The notes below the pieces were generated by a model, which searched no databases, was not told where the DNA came from, and worked only from the letters and a program-made list of their open reading frames with translations. Made by a program: the position numbers and the translations under genes. A DNA stretch of 64,000 nucleotides, taken from positions 62,001 through 126,000 of the forward strand of contig NZ_JAKSYE010000054.1 of assembly GCF_022829685.1 (NCBI RefSeq), given 5' to 3'. Source of the stretch: Methylobacterium sp. E-045 (GTDB lineage: Bacteria > Pseudomonadota > Alphaproteobacteria > Rhizobiales > Beijerinckiaceae). The stretch's first letter is position 1. The number at the start of each line of letters is the position of its first letter. Shown here piece after piece: positions 55,402 to 64,000 of this stretch.

Positions 55402-56850
55402 ATGGCCGTGATCGTCGCCTTCATCCTCAATGCCGGGCTCAATTTCGGCCTCGGCCTGCTCCTGGCCAAACTCATGGGGCCGGCGGATTTCGGCCTGTTC
55501 GGGCTGGCCACCACCGGCGCCGTCGTCCTCAACACCCTGGTCTTCGAGTGGCTGCGGCTGTCGGCCACCCGGTTCTATTCCAACCGTGTCCGGCGCGAGG
55601 AACCCTGGATCCGCCACGGGCTGGATCGGGCCTACGCCGTCCTCGCCGTCCTCCTTCTGGTCGCGTCCGCCCTCTGCGCCGTCATCGGCGCGACGGTGGA
55701 GATGAACACGCAGGGCCGCTTCGCCATCGCGGCGGGGGCGGGGCTGGCCGCCTTCGGCATCGGCCTGTTCGATTATCACGCGGCCCTGACGCGGGCGCGC
55801 TTCGACGGCGGCCTCTACCTGAAGCTCACCCTCATCAAGAACGGCTTCTCCTTCCTGCTCATGGCGGGGGCGGCCTGGCTGTTTCCACAACCGCTCTGGG
55901 TCCTCGTCGCCTGCGGGCTCAGCCAGTTCCTTCCCGTCGTCGTACTGCGCAAGCCTCTCCTCGATCCGAAGGTGCCCATCGTCCGTGTCCGCATGGGCGA
56001 GACCTGGCGGCTGTTTCGCGCCTACGGGCTGCCGCTGATCGCCGCGAACGCGATCTACCAGATCACGCCGTTCCTCAACCGCAGCGCCATCGCCATGTGG
56101 TTCGGACTGGCGGAGGCCGGCTACTTCACCCTCGCCGCCGATGTCGCCACCCGCAGCCTCAGCATGGTCGGGACGGCGCTGGACCTCATCCTGTTCCAGC
56201 TCGCCGTGCGGGTGGACGAGCACGAGGGCCATGTGGCGGCCGAGGCCCAGATCGGCCGCAACGCGGCCATCGTGGTGGCGCTGATGGTGCCCTGCGCCGG
56301 CGGGCTCTGGGCGGTGCTTCCGGCGATCCAGGGGCTCGTCGTTCCGGAGGCCTATCGCGGCCCCTTCGCCCTCTACGCGTTGATCCTCATCCCCGGCCTG
56401 CTCTGCGGCACGCTGCTCAATTTCGGCCTCAACCCGATCTTCCAGATCCGCCGCAAGACGGTGCCGGTCATCGCCGCCGCGATCGTCGGCCTCGCCGTGA
56501 ACGCCGCCTGCCTGTTCGTCCTGCCCGCGCATTTCGGGGCTCCCGGAATCGCCATGGCGCAGAGCGCCGGACTCGTCGCCTCGACCCTGTGGCTGGCGAT
56601 CCGGGCTCTGACCGGACCGCAGCGCCTGCGGATCGACTGGTGGGACGTCTTCGCCGCCTGCACCTCCACCCTGGCGATGATGGCCTGCCTGACGCCGTTC
56701 CGGCACCTAGACCCGGCCGTGGCCCTCGCCATCTGCCTGCCCCTCGGCGTGCTGGTCTATGCCCTGCTCGTGGCCCTGTTCGACATCGCCGGATTGCGCG
56801 CCCTCGCCGCCGCCTATCTCCGGCAGCGCACCGTCACCCCGACCGCCTGA
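55402..56850 (+). CDS. Polysaccharide flippase (Wzx/MATE-type)
   Basis: 482 residues with about 12-14 hydrophobic segments. MGPADFGLFGLATTGAVVLN near the N-terminus is typical of Wzx-like O-antigen or exopolysaccharide translocases. It moves lipid-linked oligosaccharides across the inner membrane. No glycosyltransferase is adjacent, so the polymer cannot be named. It starts 102 bp after the CorA gene. Confidence 0.82.
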   Translation: MAVIVAFILNAGLNFGLGLLLAKLMGPADFGLFGLATTGAVVLNTLVFEWLRLSATRFYSNRVRREEPWIRHGLDRAYAVLAVLLLVASALCAVIGATVEMNTQGRFAIAAGAGLAAFGIGLFDYHAALTRARFDGGLYLKLTLIKNGFSFLLMAGAAWLFPQPLWVLVACGLSQFLPVVVLRKPLLDPKVPIVRVRMGETWRLFRAYGLPLIAANAIYQITPFLNRSAIAMWFGLAEAGYFTLAADVATRSLSMVGTALDLILFQLAVRVDEHEGHVAAEAQIGRNAAIVVALMVPCAGGLWAVLPAIQGLVVPEAYRGPFALYALILIPGLLCGTLLNFGLNPIFQIRRKTVPVIAAAIVGLAVNAACLFVLPAHFGAPGIAMAQSAGLVASTLWLAIRALTGPQRLRIDWWDVFAACTSTLAMMACLTPFRHLDPAVALAICLPLGVLVYALLVALFDIAGLRALAAAYLRQRTVTPTA

Positions 56851-56938
56851 GACGGGCGCGCGGCTTGAAAGCAGGGCCTGCCTTCCCGCATATGGTTCGG
56901 CAAAGGATGCCGGCGAGCATCACAACGGGCGGGAAACG

Positions 56939-58126
56939 ATGCGGACATACGAGCCTCAGGACGAGGGCGAGGCGCAAGCCATCGTCGCCGATGCCGCCGG
57001 CCGCTCCGAGCCGATGCGTCTCGTCGGCGGGGGCACCAAGGCTGCCATCGGTCGCCCGGCGCAGGACGAATCGACCCTTTCCTCCCTGAAACTCTCCGGC
57101 ATCACCCTCTACGAACCGGCCGAGATGGTGGTCGCCGCCCGCGCCGGCACCCCCCTGGCGCAGGTGCAGGCCCTGCTCGCGGAACGCGGCCAGATGCTGC
57201 CCTTCGAGCCGATGGACCATCGCATCCTGATGGGCTCGGGCGGCGAGCCGACCTTCGGCGCGGTGGCGGCCACCAACAATGTCGGACCGCGCCGGATCAA
57301 CGCGGGTGCGGCCCGCGACAGCCTGATCGGCGTCCGCTTCGTCAACGGACGCGGCGAGGCCATCAAGTCCGGCGGCCGGGTGATGAAGAACGTCACCGGC
57401 CTCGACCTCGTCAAGCTCATGGCGGGCTCGTGGGGCACCCTCGGCCTCCTCACCGAGGTGACCTTCAAGGTCCTGCCGGTCCAGGAACGGACGGCGACCC
57501 TGGCCTTTTCCGGTCTCGACGACGCCACGGCGGTCGCGGCCCTGGCGGCCGCCCTCGGATCGCCGTTCGAACTCACCGGCGCCGCCCACCTGCCGAGCGG
57601 CCTCGACGGGCCGAGCCCACGCACCCTGATGCGCCTGGAGGGCTTTTCGGACTCCCTCGATTACCGCCTGGGCGAATTGCGCAAGCTGCTGCGTCGCTTC
57701 GGCGAGCCGGAGATCATCGAGGACGGGATCGGCGCCGTCCTGTGGGCCGCGATCCGCGACGTCATCCCGCTGACGGAACCGCGCGCCGCCGCCGTGTGGC
57801 GGATCTCCACCACGCCGACCAAGGGTCCCGCCGTCACCGCCGCCATCGCGGCAGAGCGCCAGGCGCGCTGGTTCTACGATTGGGGCGGCGGCCTCGTCTG
57901 GCTCGCCACCTCGGCCGAGGGCGATGCCGGCGCCGAGACCATCCGCGCCGTCCTGCGCACCACCGGCGGGCACGCCACCCTGGTGCGGGCGCCGGACGCG
58001 GTGCGCGCAGCCACCGCCGTTTTCGAGCCACTGTCCGATCCGCTCTTGCGGATGACGGCCGGGATCAAGGCGGCCCATGACCCGAAGGGGGTGTTCAACC
58101 CCGGCCGGATGTATGCGGGGATCTGA
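56939..58126 (+). CDS. glcE: Glycolate oxidase FAD-binding subunit GlcE
   Basis: 395 residues from ATG 56939; the larger frame upstream overlaps the flippase. FAD-binding type-4 fold: LVGGGTKAAIGRP near residue 27, AVAATNNVGPRRINAGAARD near 107, and SGGRVMKNVTGLDLVKLMAG near 145. It forms the glycolate dehydrogenase with GlcD and GlcF, converting glycolate to glyoxylate. It is 197 bp ahead of glcF. glcD is not in this window. Confidence 0.92.
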   Translation: MRTYEPQDEGEAQAIVADAAGRSEPMRLVGGGTKAAIGRPAQDESTLSSLKLSGITLYEPAEMVVAARAGTPLAQVQALLAERGQMLPFEPMDHRILMGSGGEPTFGAVAATNNVGPRRINAGAARDSLIGVRFVNGRGEAIKSGGRVMKNVTGLDLVKLMAGSWGTLGLLTEVTFKVLPVQERTATLAFSGLDDATAVAALAAALGSPFELTGAAHLPSGLDGPSPRTLMRLEGFSDSLDYRLGELRKLLRRFGEPEIIEDGIGAVLWAAIRDVIPLTEPRAAAVWRISTTPTKGPAVTAAIAAERQARWFYDWGGGLVWLATSAEGDAGAETIRAVLRTTGGHATLVRAPDAVRAATAVFEPLSDPLLRMTAGIKAAHDPKGVFNPGRMYAGI

Positions 58127-58323
58127 GTTTCGGGTGGTGGACGCTTCAGCTTGGTGCGCTCGCAGGCCGGCGATCTCCGCACCCTGTGGGTGCGGCAGGC
58201 TGCCGCTTAGAGCCGTTCCAAGCCTCGGCTTCCGTCGAGATTGCCTCTAAGCTGCGGGAAACAGCGCCGGGCGGCGGAAGACCGCCGGGCGGGCTGATGG
58301 TATCGGGACCCCGAGGAAACGCC

Positions 58324-59709
58324 GTGCAGACCAATTTCAGCCTGACGCAGCTGGCCGAACCGGCGATGGCGGCGTCCGAGAAGATCCTGCGGACCTGCGT
58401 GCATTGCGGGTTCTGTACCGCCACCTGCCCGACCTATCTCCTCCTCGGCGACGAGCTCGATTCCCCCCGCGGCCGTATCTACCTGATCAAGGACATGCTG
58501 GAAGGAGGCAAGCCGGCGACCCCCGAGGTGGTCAAGCACGTGGACCGCTGCCTCTCCTGCCTGTCCTGCATGACGACCTGTCCCTCCGGCGTGCATTACA
58601 TGCACCTCGTGGATCATGCCCGCACGCATATCGAGGAGACCTATCGCCGGCCCTTGAGCGACCGCCTCCTGCGCAGCGTCCTCGCCTTCGTGCTGCCCTA
58701 TCCGAACCGCTTCCGCCTGGCGCTCCTCGCCGCCAAGATCGGCTCGCCATTCCGGCCCCTCGTCGCCCAGCTGCCCCGCGTCGGCAACCGCCTCGCGGCG
58801 ATGCTCGACCTCGCGCCTGCGCTCCTGCCCAACCGCACCGCCTCCGACCGTCCCGGCACCTTCCCCGCCGACAACCGCGCGCGGGAAGCCAGCGCCCTGC
58901 TCCAGGGCGAGGCCGCGCCCGCCCGCGCCGGCCGGGTCGCCCTCCTGCGCGGCTGCGCCCAGAGCGTGTTGCGGCCGGATTTCAACGAGGCGGCGGTCCG
59001 TCTCCTCACCCGCCACGGCGTCGAGGTGGTGCAGGCGAAGGGGGAGGGGTGCTGCGGCGCGCTCACCCACCACATGGGCAAGTCGGAAACCTCCCACGCC
59101 CAGGCCAAGCGCACCATCGATGCCTGGATCGCCGAGATGGACGGCGACGGCCTCGACGCGATCATCGTCACGGCCTCAGGCTGCGGCACGACGATCAAGG
59201 ATTACGGCTTCATGTTCCGCGACGACCCGGCCTATGCCGACAAGGCGGTGCGGGTTTCAGCATTGGCCAAGGACGTCACCGAGTACGTGGCGAGCCTCGG
59301 CCTGATGCCGCCGCTGTTCGAGAGCGATCTCGTGGTCGCCTACCATTCCGCCTGCTCGATGCAGCACGGCCAGGGCATCCGCACCGAGCCGAAGACCCTT
59401 CTGAAGAAGGCCGGCTTCACCGTGAAGGACGTGCCCGAGGGCCATATCTGCTGCGGCTCGGCCGGCACCTACAACATCCTGCAGCCGGAGATCGCCGGGC
59501 GGCTGCGCGACCGGAAGGTCGCCAATATCGAGCGCATGCGCCCCGACCTCATCGCCACCGGCAATATCGGCTGCGCGACGCAGATCGGGAACGGCACCAG
59601 CATCCCCATCGTGCACACGGTGGAACTGCTGGACTGGGCGACGGGCGGGCCGAAGCCGGCGGTGCTGGAGGGCCTAGGCGGGACGCGGGTGCTGGAGGCG
59701 GCGGAGTAG
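58324..59709 (+). CDS. glcF: Glycolate oxidase iron-sulfur subunit GlcF
   Basis: 461 residues from GTG 58324, preceded by GAGGAAAC; longer in-frame starts lack similarity. Two ferredoxin-like 4Fe-4S motifs: CVHCGFCTATCPTY near residue 24 and CLSCLSCMTTCPSGVHY near 75. Two C-terminal Cys-rich domains follow: CCGALTHHMG with CGTT, and CSMQHG with CCGSAG. Passes electrons from the flavin subunits to the membrane quinone. Follows glcE. Confidence 0.93.
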   Translation: MQTNFSLTQLAEPAMAASEKILRTCVHCGFCTATCPTYLLLGDELDSPRGRIYLIKDMLEGGKPATPEVVKHVDRCLSCLSCMTTCPSGVHYMHLVDHARTHIEETYRRPLSDRLLRSVLAFVLPYPNRFRLALLAAKIGSPFRPLVAQLPRVGNRLAAMLDLAPALLPNRTASDRPGTFPADNRAREASALLQGEAAPARAGRVALLRGCAQSVLRPDFNEAAVRLLTRHGVEVVQAKGEGCCGALTHHMGKSETSHAQAKRTIDAWIAEMDGDGLDAIIVTASGCGTTIKDYGFMFRDDPAYADKAVRVSALAKDVTEYVASLGLMPPLFESDLVVAYHSACSMQHGQGIRTEPKTLLKKAGFTVKDVPEGHICCGSAGTYNILQPEIAGRLRDRKVANIERMRPDLIATGNIGCATQIGNGTSIPIVHTVELLDWATGGPKPAVLEGLGGTRVLEAAE

Positions 59710-59712
59710 CGC

Positions 59713-59928
59713 TCAGGCCCGGCGTACCGCGTTCAGGACGAACACCCGGATCGCCGAGGACAGGTTCTGTTCGCCACGCGCCTCGTCGATCTCGCCGATC
59801 AGCACCTGAACCGACTGCTCGCGGGCGGCGGCGATCTCGCGCAGCGCCTCCCAGAACGGCGTCTCCAGGGACACGCTGGTCCGGTGACCGGCGATCATCA
59901 CCGAGCGTTTGGTGGTGCCGGTGGTCAT
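59713..59928 (-). CDS. Ribbon-helix-helix domain protein (RHH_4-like)
   Basis: 71 residues. The segment TKRSVMIAGHRTSVSLETPF, followed by WEALREIAAAREQSVQVLIGEI, is the RHH_4 pattern. Probably a DNA-binding protein. In Hyphomicrobiales it usually sits beside fumC, DUF4169 and sspB, as here. Regulatory target unknown. Confidence 0.82.
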   Translation of the reverse strand: MTTGTTKRSVMIAGHRTSVSLETPFWEALREIAAAREQSVQVLIGEIDEARGEQNLSSAIRVFVLNAVRRA

Positions 59929-59937
59929 CGGACGCGC

Positions 59938-60055
59938 AACCCTCCCCCCTCTGCGAAGCAGGCGGGAGAGGGGACGACCTCTCCCGATAGGGCGCTCCCC
60001 TCTCCCGACCCTCGCTCACGCGCGGGCCAGCCTCCCCCGCAGAGGGGGGAGGGTT
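59938..60055. repeat. 118-bp palindromic intergenic element
   Basis: The ends are perfect 18-base inverted repeats: AACCCTCCCCCCTCTGCG (59938-59955) and CGCAGAGGGGGGAGGGTT (60038-60055). Inside, CGGGAGAGG-ggacga-CCTCTCCCG is another hairpin, and a further TCCCCTCTCCC arm can pair with GGGAGAGGGGA. It is a compound cruciform between DUF4169 and the RHH gene, resembling REP/MITE-type palindromes of alphaproteobacteria. No coding potential. Confidence 0.8.
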
Positions 60056-60078
60056 TGGCGGCGACGTGGCCGGACGCT

Positions 60079-60270
60079 TCACCCGTCCGAGTCCGGCCCC
60101 ACGAGCTTGTGGCCCTCGTGGCGCGAGAACTCGATGGCCTTCTTGGCCTCGGCCAGGGTCCTGGCCTTCTTCGGCCGACCGAAGGCGATGCGGTTGTCCT
60201 CCGCCTTCGCCTCCTTCTCGGCCCGCGCCTTGCCCTTGCGGACCGAGCGCAGGTTGATGATCTCGGCCAT
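60079..60270 (-). CDS. DUF4169 family protein (63 aa)
   Basis: 63 residues from ATG 60270. MAEIINLRSVRKGKARAEKE followed by NRIAFGRPKKART is the DUF4169 signature. Small, basic and cytoplasmic. The usual neighbours are fumC upstream and the RHH protein downstream, as here. Function unknown. Confidence 0.85.
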   Translation of the reverse strand: MAEIINLRSVRKGKARAEKEAKAEDNRIAFGRPKKARTLAEAKKAIEFSRHEGHKLVGPDSDG

Positions 60271-60281
60271 GAGCGTCCCCG

Positions 60282-61706
60282 TCAGTCGACGCTCGGCGCC
60301 AGCATTGTCTCGGGGCGCACGACGCGGTCGAACTCCTCCTCCGTGACGTAGCCGAGGCGCAGGGCCTCTTCCTTCAGGGTGGTGCCGCGCTTGTGCGCGG
60401 TCTTGGCGATCTCGGCGGCCTTGTCGTAGCCGATGGAGGGGGCGAGCGCCGTGACCAGCATGAGCGAGCGGCTCATCAGGTCGGCGATCTTGTCCTCGTT
60501 GGCCTTGATCCCGACGACGCAATTGTCGGCGAAGCTCACGGCCGCGTCGGCGAGGATGCGGATCGACTGCAGCACCGCGTTGGCGATCACCGGCTTGAAC
60601 ACGTTCAGCTCGAAATTGCCCTGGGAGCCGGCGAAGCTCACCGTGGTGCCGTTGCCGATCACCTGGGCGCAGACCATGGTGAGGGCCTCGCACTGCGTCG
60701 GGTTGACCTTGCCCGGCATGATCGACGAGCCCGGCTCGTTCTCCGGCAGGGAGAGCTCGCCGAGTCCGGAACGCGGGCCGGAGCCGAGGAAGCGGATGTC
60801 CTGGGCGATCTTGAACAGGCCCGCCGCCAGGGCGGACAGCGCGCCTTGCGTGAAGACGAGAGCGTCGTGGGTGGCCAGCGCCTCGAACTTGTTGGCGGCC
60901 GAGGTGAAGGGCAGGCCGGTGAGCTCGGCAACCTTGGCCGCGAATTTTTCGGCGAATTCCGGATGGGCGTTGAGCCCGGTGCCCACCGCCGTGCCGCCCT
61001 GGGCCAATGCCAGAACGCCCGGCAGCGTCGCCTTCACCCGCTCGGTGCCCAACGCCACCTGCGCGACGTAGCCGGAAAATTCCTGGCCGAGGGAGACCGG
61101 CGTCGCGTCCTGCAGGTGGGTCCGGCCGATCTTGACGATGGACGAGAACGCCTCGGACTTCGCCTGGAGCGCGTCGTGCAGGTGCTTCAGGGAGGGCAGC
61201 AGGCGGTCGTTGATCTCGCGCGAGACCGCGATGTGCATCGCGGTGGGGAACACGTCGTTGGAGGATTGGCCGCGATTGACGTGGTCGTTGGGGTGAACCG
61301 GCGACTTGCCGCCGCGCTTGCCGCCGAGGAGCTCGTTGGCCAGACTCGCGATGACCTCGTTGGCGTTCATGTTCGACTGGGTGCCCGAGCCCGTCTGCCA
61401 GACCGCGAGGGGGAATTCCTGGTCGTGCTCGCCGGACACCACCTCGGCGGCGGAGGCGGCGACGGCCTGGGCCACCTTCGGGTCGAGGGCACCGAGATCC
61501 TGGTTCACCAGGGCGGCGGCCTGCTTCACCATGCCCAGCGCATGGACCAGGGGCGCCGGCATCTTCTCCGTGCCGATCTTGAAGTTCTGGATCGAGCGCT
61601 GGGTCTGCGCGCCCCAGTAGCGATGGGCCGGAACCTCGATGGGGCCGAACGTGTCGGACTCGGTCCGGGTGGCGGACGTTTCGGTGGGGCTTTCGAGCGG
61701 CGACAT
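60282..61706 (-). CDS. fumC: Class II fumarate hydratase
   Basis: 474 residues. Interconverts fumarate and malate in the citric acid cycle without an iron-sulfur cluster. The fumarase/aspartase signature [15 protein letters not shown] is near residue 327; [14 protein letters not shown] near 107 and [17 protein letters not shown] near 195 are also diagnostic. Start [20 protein letters not shown]. Followed by the DUF4169 gene 11 bp downstream. Confidence 0.96.
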   Translation of the reverse strand: MSPLESPTETSATRTESDTFGPIEVPAHRYWGAQTQRSIQNFKIGTEKMPAPLVHALGMVKQAAALVNQDLGALDPKVAQAVAASAAEVVSGEHDQEFPLAVWQTGSGTQSNMNANEVIASLANELLGGKRGGKSPVHPNDHVNRGQSSNDVFPTAMHIAVSREINDRLLPSLKHLHDALQAKSEAFSSIVKIGRTHLQDATPVSLGQEFSGYVAQVALGTERVKATLPGVLALAQGGTAVGTGLNAHPEFAEKFAAKVAELTGLPFTSAANKFEALATHDALVFTQGALSALAAGLFKIAQDIRFLGSGPRSGLGELSLPENEPGSSIMPGKVNPTQCEALTMVCAQVIGNGTTVSFAGSQGNFELNVFKPVIANAVLQSIRILADAAVSFADNCVVGIKANEDKIADLMSRSLMLVTALAPSIGYDKAAEIAKTAHKRGTTLKEEALRLGYVTEEEFDRVVRPETMLAPSVD

Positions 61707-61838
61707 CGTGGCCTCTTAGATGGCAGGGTCTGCGGCCCTACTTAACCGGTGCGGCCGAAAACCGCGATGGTGCTTTCTTTCAAAGGCGTCACAGGACCGT
61801 GCCGGAGTCAGGCACCGTCCGGGACGAAACGAGGACGA

Positions 61839-63239
61839 ATGCCGATGCCCTTGGACGCCGCGACCCTGGAGCCCGACGCCCTCCCGCGCTTCCGCCCCGC
61901 CGTCCCGCGCCCCCGGCGCGAACAGCCGGGGTTGCTCGCCTTTCTCAAGGCCGTGCGCGCCAACCCGATCACAACCTGGCTCGACGAGCATTTCGTGGAG
62001 CCCGTGGTGGCGCGCGAGGGCGCCATGGGCCGCGTCACCGTGGTCAGCGACCCGGCCCTGATCCGCTACCTGTTCGTCGAGAACGCTGCCAATTACCGCA
62101 AGGACGACCTGCAGCGCCGGGTCCTCGCGCCGGGCCTCGGCAACGGCCTCCTCACGGCGGAGGGCGAGGAGTGGAAGCTCCAGCGGCGCACCCTGGCGCC
62201 GATCTTCTCCGCCCGCCACGTCCTCGGCTTCGCCGCCCCCATGAACGAGGCCGGCGCGCGGATCGGCCGCCGCCTCGCCCGGCGCGACGCCACCACCGTG
62301 GACGTGCCCCTGGAGATGACCCGCGTCACCCTCGACGTGCTGGAAAGGACGATCTTCACCGAAGGCCTGTCCAGCGACCCCGATGCGCTGGGCCGCGCCA
62401 TCACCCGGTTCCTCGAATCGGTCGGGCCGGTGGACCCGATGGACGTGTTCGGCGTGCCGGCCTTCGTGCCGCGCATCGGCCGCCTCCGGGCGCGGCCGGC
62501 GATCCGCTTCTTCGAGGAGGTGGTGAACGCCCTCATCGCGCGGCGGCGCACCCAGCTCGACGCCGGAACGGCGCCCTCCGACCTCCTGACCCTGCTGCTT
62601 CAGGCGCAGGACCCGGAAACCGGCAAGGGCCTCAGCGATCTCGAGGTCAAGGCCAACATCGTCACCTTCATCGCCGCCGGTCACGAGACCACGGCGAACG
62701 CGCTCACCTGGGCCCTCTACTGCCTGTCGCAGGATCAGGACGCCCGTGCCCGCGTGGAGCGCGAGGTCGATGCGGTGCAGGGCGACGGGTTCGATGCCGA
62801 CGCGCTCCCCTTCACCAAGGCGGTGATGGAGGAGACGATGCGGCTGTTCCCGCCGGTGCCGTTCCTGAGCCGTCAGGCCCTCGCGGAAGACCGGATCGGC
62901 CGGATCAAGATCCCCAAGGGCTCGCTGATCATGGTGGCGCCCTACGTGCTCCACCGACACCGCACCCTATGGGACGATCCGGAGGCCTTCATGCCGGAGC
63001 GGTTCCTGCCCGAAAACAGAGCGGCCGTTCAGCGCTTCTCCTATCTTCCCTTCGGAGCGGGGCCCCGCGTCTGCATCGGCCAGAGCTTCTCGCTGCAGGA
63101 AGCGGTGATCGTGCTGGCGCATATCGCCCGCGCCGCGCGCTTCTCGCTGGCGCCCGACCACGCGCCGGTCACGCCGCTGCAACGGGTGACCCTGCGGCCG
63201 GAACACGGCTTGCGGATGCAGGTGGAGCGGCGGGGCTGA
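61839..63239 (+). CDS. Cytochrome P450
   Basis: 466 residues from ATG 61839 with GAGGACGA upstream; earlier Met at 61749 is unlikely. The I-helix oxygen motif AGHETTAN lies near residue 285, the K-helix ExxR in EETMRLFPPV near 335, and the heme ligand loop FGAGPRVCIGQ, whose Cys is the thiolate, near 408. No N-terminal membrane anchor, so it is soluble. Substrate unknown; no ferredoxin partner is adjacent. It is divergent from fumC. Confidence 0.93.
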   Translation: MPMPLDAATLEPDALPRFRPAVPRPRREQPGLLAFLKAVRANPITTWLDEHFVEPVVAREGAMGRVTVVSDPALIRYLFVENAANYRKDDLQRRVLAPGLGNGLLTAEGEEWKLQRRTLAPIFSARHVLGFAAPMNEAGARIGRRLARRDATTVDVPLEMTRVTLDVLERTIFTEGLSSDPDALGRAITRFLESVGPVDPMDVFGVPAFVPRIGRLRARPAIRFFEEVVNALIARRRTQLDAGTAPSDLLTLLLQAQDPETGKGLSDLEVKANIVTFIAAGHETTANALTWALYCLSQDQDARARVEREVDAVQGDGFDADALPFTKAVMEETMRLFPPVPFLSRQALAEDRIGRIKIPKGSLIMVAPYVLHRHRTLWDDPEAFMPERFLPENRAAVQRFSYLPFGAGPRVCIGQSFSLQEAVIVLAHIARAARFSLAPDHAPVTPLQRVTLRPEHGLRMQVERRG

Positions 63240-63311
63240 CGCGAGGCGCTACGCCTCCCCGGGACGGGAGCGGCGGAGACCAATGCTCGCAGTCGCGAAG
63301 CGGCCTTCGCC

Positions 63312-63956
63312 TCAGCTCTTCTTGCGGAACGCGTCGAGGCTGACGACCTCGGCACCGGCCTCGCCGCCTTCGCCCTTCTTGGCCGCGGGGCGGGCGGACT
63401 TCCCGTCCGCATCCTCATCGGTCTTGTCGAGGTTCTGGCTCGCGCCCTGGGCGGGCAGGAGCTTGGGGACGCTGGCGCCGATCGCCGAGACGGCATTGCC
63501 CTTCGGCATCATTTCACTCGGCTCGGAAGCCGCGCCGCGTGCGGCGTTCTTCGTGCCCGGAGTTTGCGGCGCATCGTCCTGGGCGTCCTCGTCCGCCGTC
63601 TCGTTCAGGTCGAACTTGAGGCCGAACTGGACCGAGGGATCGAAGAACCCGCTCAAGGCGTCGAAGGGCACGAGCAGGCGCTCGGGAACTCCGGAGAAGG
63701 ACAGGCCGACCTCGAAGGAATGCTCGGTGACGCCGAGATCCCAGAACTGGTGCTGGAGGACGATGGTCATGTCCTGGGGATACTTCTCCCGCAGGCGCTG
63801 CGACATCCGCACCCCCGGGGCCTCCGTCCGGAACGAAACGTAGAAATGGTGTTCCCCCGCGAGACCTTCCCGGGCCGCGTCGGTCAACACCTTGCGCACG
63901 ACGCCGCGAAGGGCATCCTGAACCAGGAGGTCGTAACGGATGAGATCGTCTGCCAT
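63312..63956 (-). CDS. sspB: SspB-family ClpXP adaptor
   Basis: 214 residues. The N-terminal domain (about 1-120) is SspB-like: IRYDLLVQDALRGVVRKVL, HHFYVSFRTEAPGV, MTIVLQHQFWDL and LLVPFDALSGFFDPSVQFGL. The C-terminal acidic and Ala/Pro-rich linker ends in EVVSLDAFRKKS, the ClpX-binding tail. It delivers ssrA-tagged proteins to ClpXP. Alpha-type SspB usually lies near fumC, as here. Confidence 0.92.
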   Translation of the reverse strand: MADDLIRYDLLVQDALRGVVRKVLTDAAREGLAGEHHFYVSFRTEAPGVRMSQRLREKYPQDMTIVLQHQFWDLGVTEHSFEVGLSFSGVPERLLVPFDALSGFFDPSVQFGLKFDLNETADEDAQDDAPQTPGTKNAARGAASEPSEMMPKGNAVSAIGASVPKLLPAQGASQNLDKTDEDADGKSARPAAKKGEGGEAGAEVVSLDAFRKKS

Positions 63957-64000
63957 CGCTTGTCGCTTTGCCCGGTACCTGCCGGAATGTCGCGCCGACG

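Overview
This window is GC-rich chromosomal DNA from an alphaproteobacterium of the order Hyphomicrobiales, most likely Methylobacterium or a close relative. The inference rests on gene content and order (fumC, DUF4169, ribbon-helix-helix protein and an alpha-type SspB close together; an assimilatory sulfate cluster that pairs a [4Fe-4S] reductase CysH with CysDN and lacks CysC; a plant-type GshA; a CIRCE-controlled groESL) and on codon use. No rRNA gene is present, so the genus is an inference.

Layout. 1-5.2 kb: 5'-truncated molybdopterin oxidoreductase large subunit, alpha/beta hydrolase, uracil-DNA glycosylase family protein, pyrF, a TetR regulator. 5.3-13.1 kb: assimilatory sulfate reduction. 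An Lrp-type regulator, cysJ and cysI lie on the minus strand, divergent from cysH-cysD-cysN; similar palindromes precede cysJ and cysH, and a hairpin terminator closes cysN. 13.2-27.5 kb: housekeeping genes (aspartate aminotransferase, a 6-phosphogluconate-dehydrogenase-like enzyme, a Tat-exported metallophosphoesterase, a DJ-1/PfpI protein, cold-shock protein, CysQ-like phosphatase, ubiA, rsmE, gshA, a TusA-like protein, a NUDIX hydrolase) with several small secreted or hypothetical proteins. 28.1-36.3 kb: a complete fructose phosphotransferase locus: a LacI-type regulator divergent from fruB (fused EIIA-HPr-EI), fruK, fruA and an OprB porin, with two operator palindromes in the divergent promoter region. 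36.4-38.1 kb: a diguanylate cyclase and a small hypothetical.

38.1-46.4 kb is an accessory region. Its first part (38.6-41.4 kb) is locally AT-richer. It carries two paralogous small peptides with double-glycine leaders separated by a strong stem-loop, a decayed FkbM-type methyltransferase gene, the C-terminal remnant of a membrane protein, and a small coiled-coil protein. The second part (41.5-46.25 kb) is a minus-strand cassette of small overlapping phage-type genes: an R2K-like ATP-grasp protein, a protein with a degenerate J-domain, two tiny genes, several unknowns and one frameshifted gene. It abuts a tRNA-Thr(CGT) gene, has no integrase, and reads as the residue of an element that integrated at the tRNA.

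46.6-64 kb returns to core genes: TerB-like protein, LrgA/LrgB pair, an SbmA/BacA-related ABC transporter with fused ATPase, groES-groEL behind a CIRCE element, a CorA-type transporter, a polysaccharide flippase, glcE-glcF (glcD is not here), the ribbon-helix-helix/DUF4169/fumC group interrupted by a 118-bp palindromic repeat, a cytochrome P450 and sspB. The most novel-looking material is the pair of double-glycine peptides at 38.76-39.38 kb; next are the decayed phage cassette and the 118-bp palindromic element.
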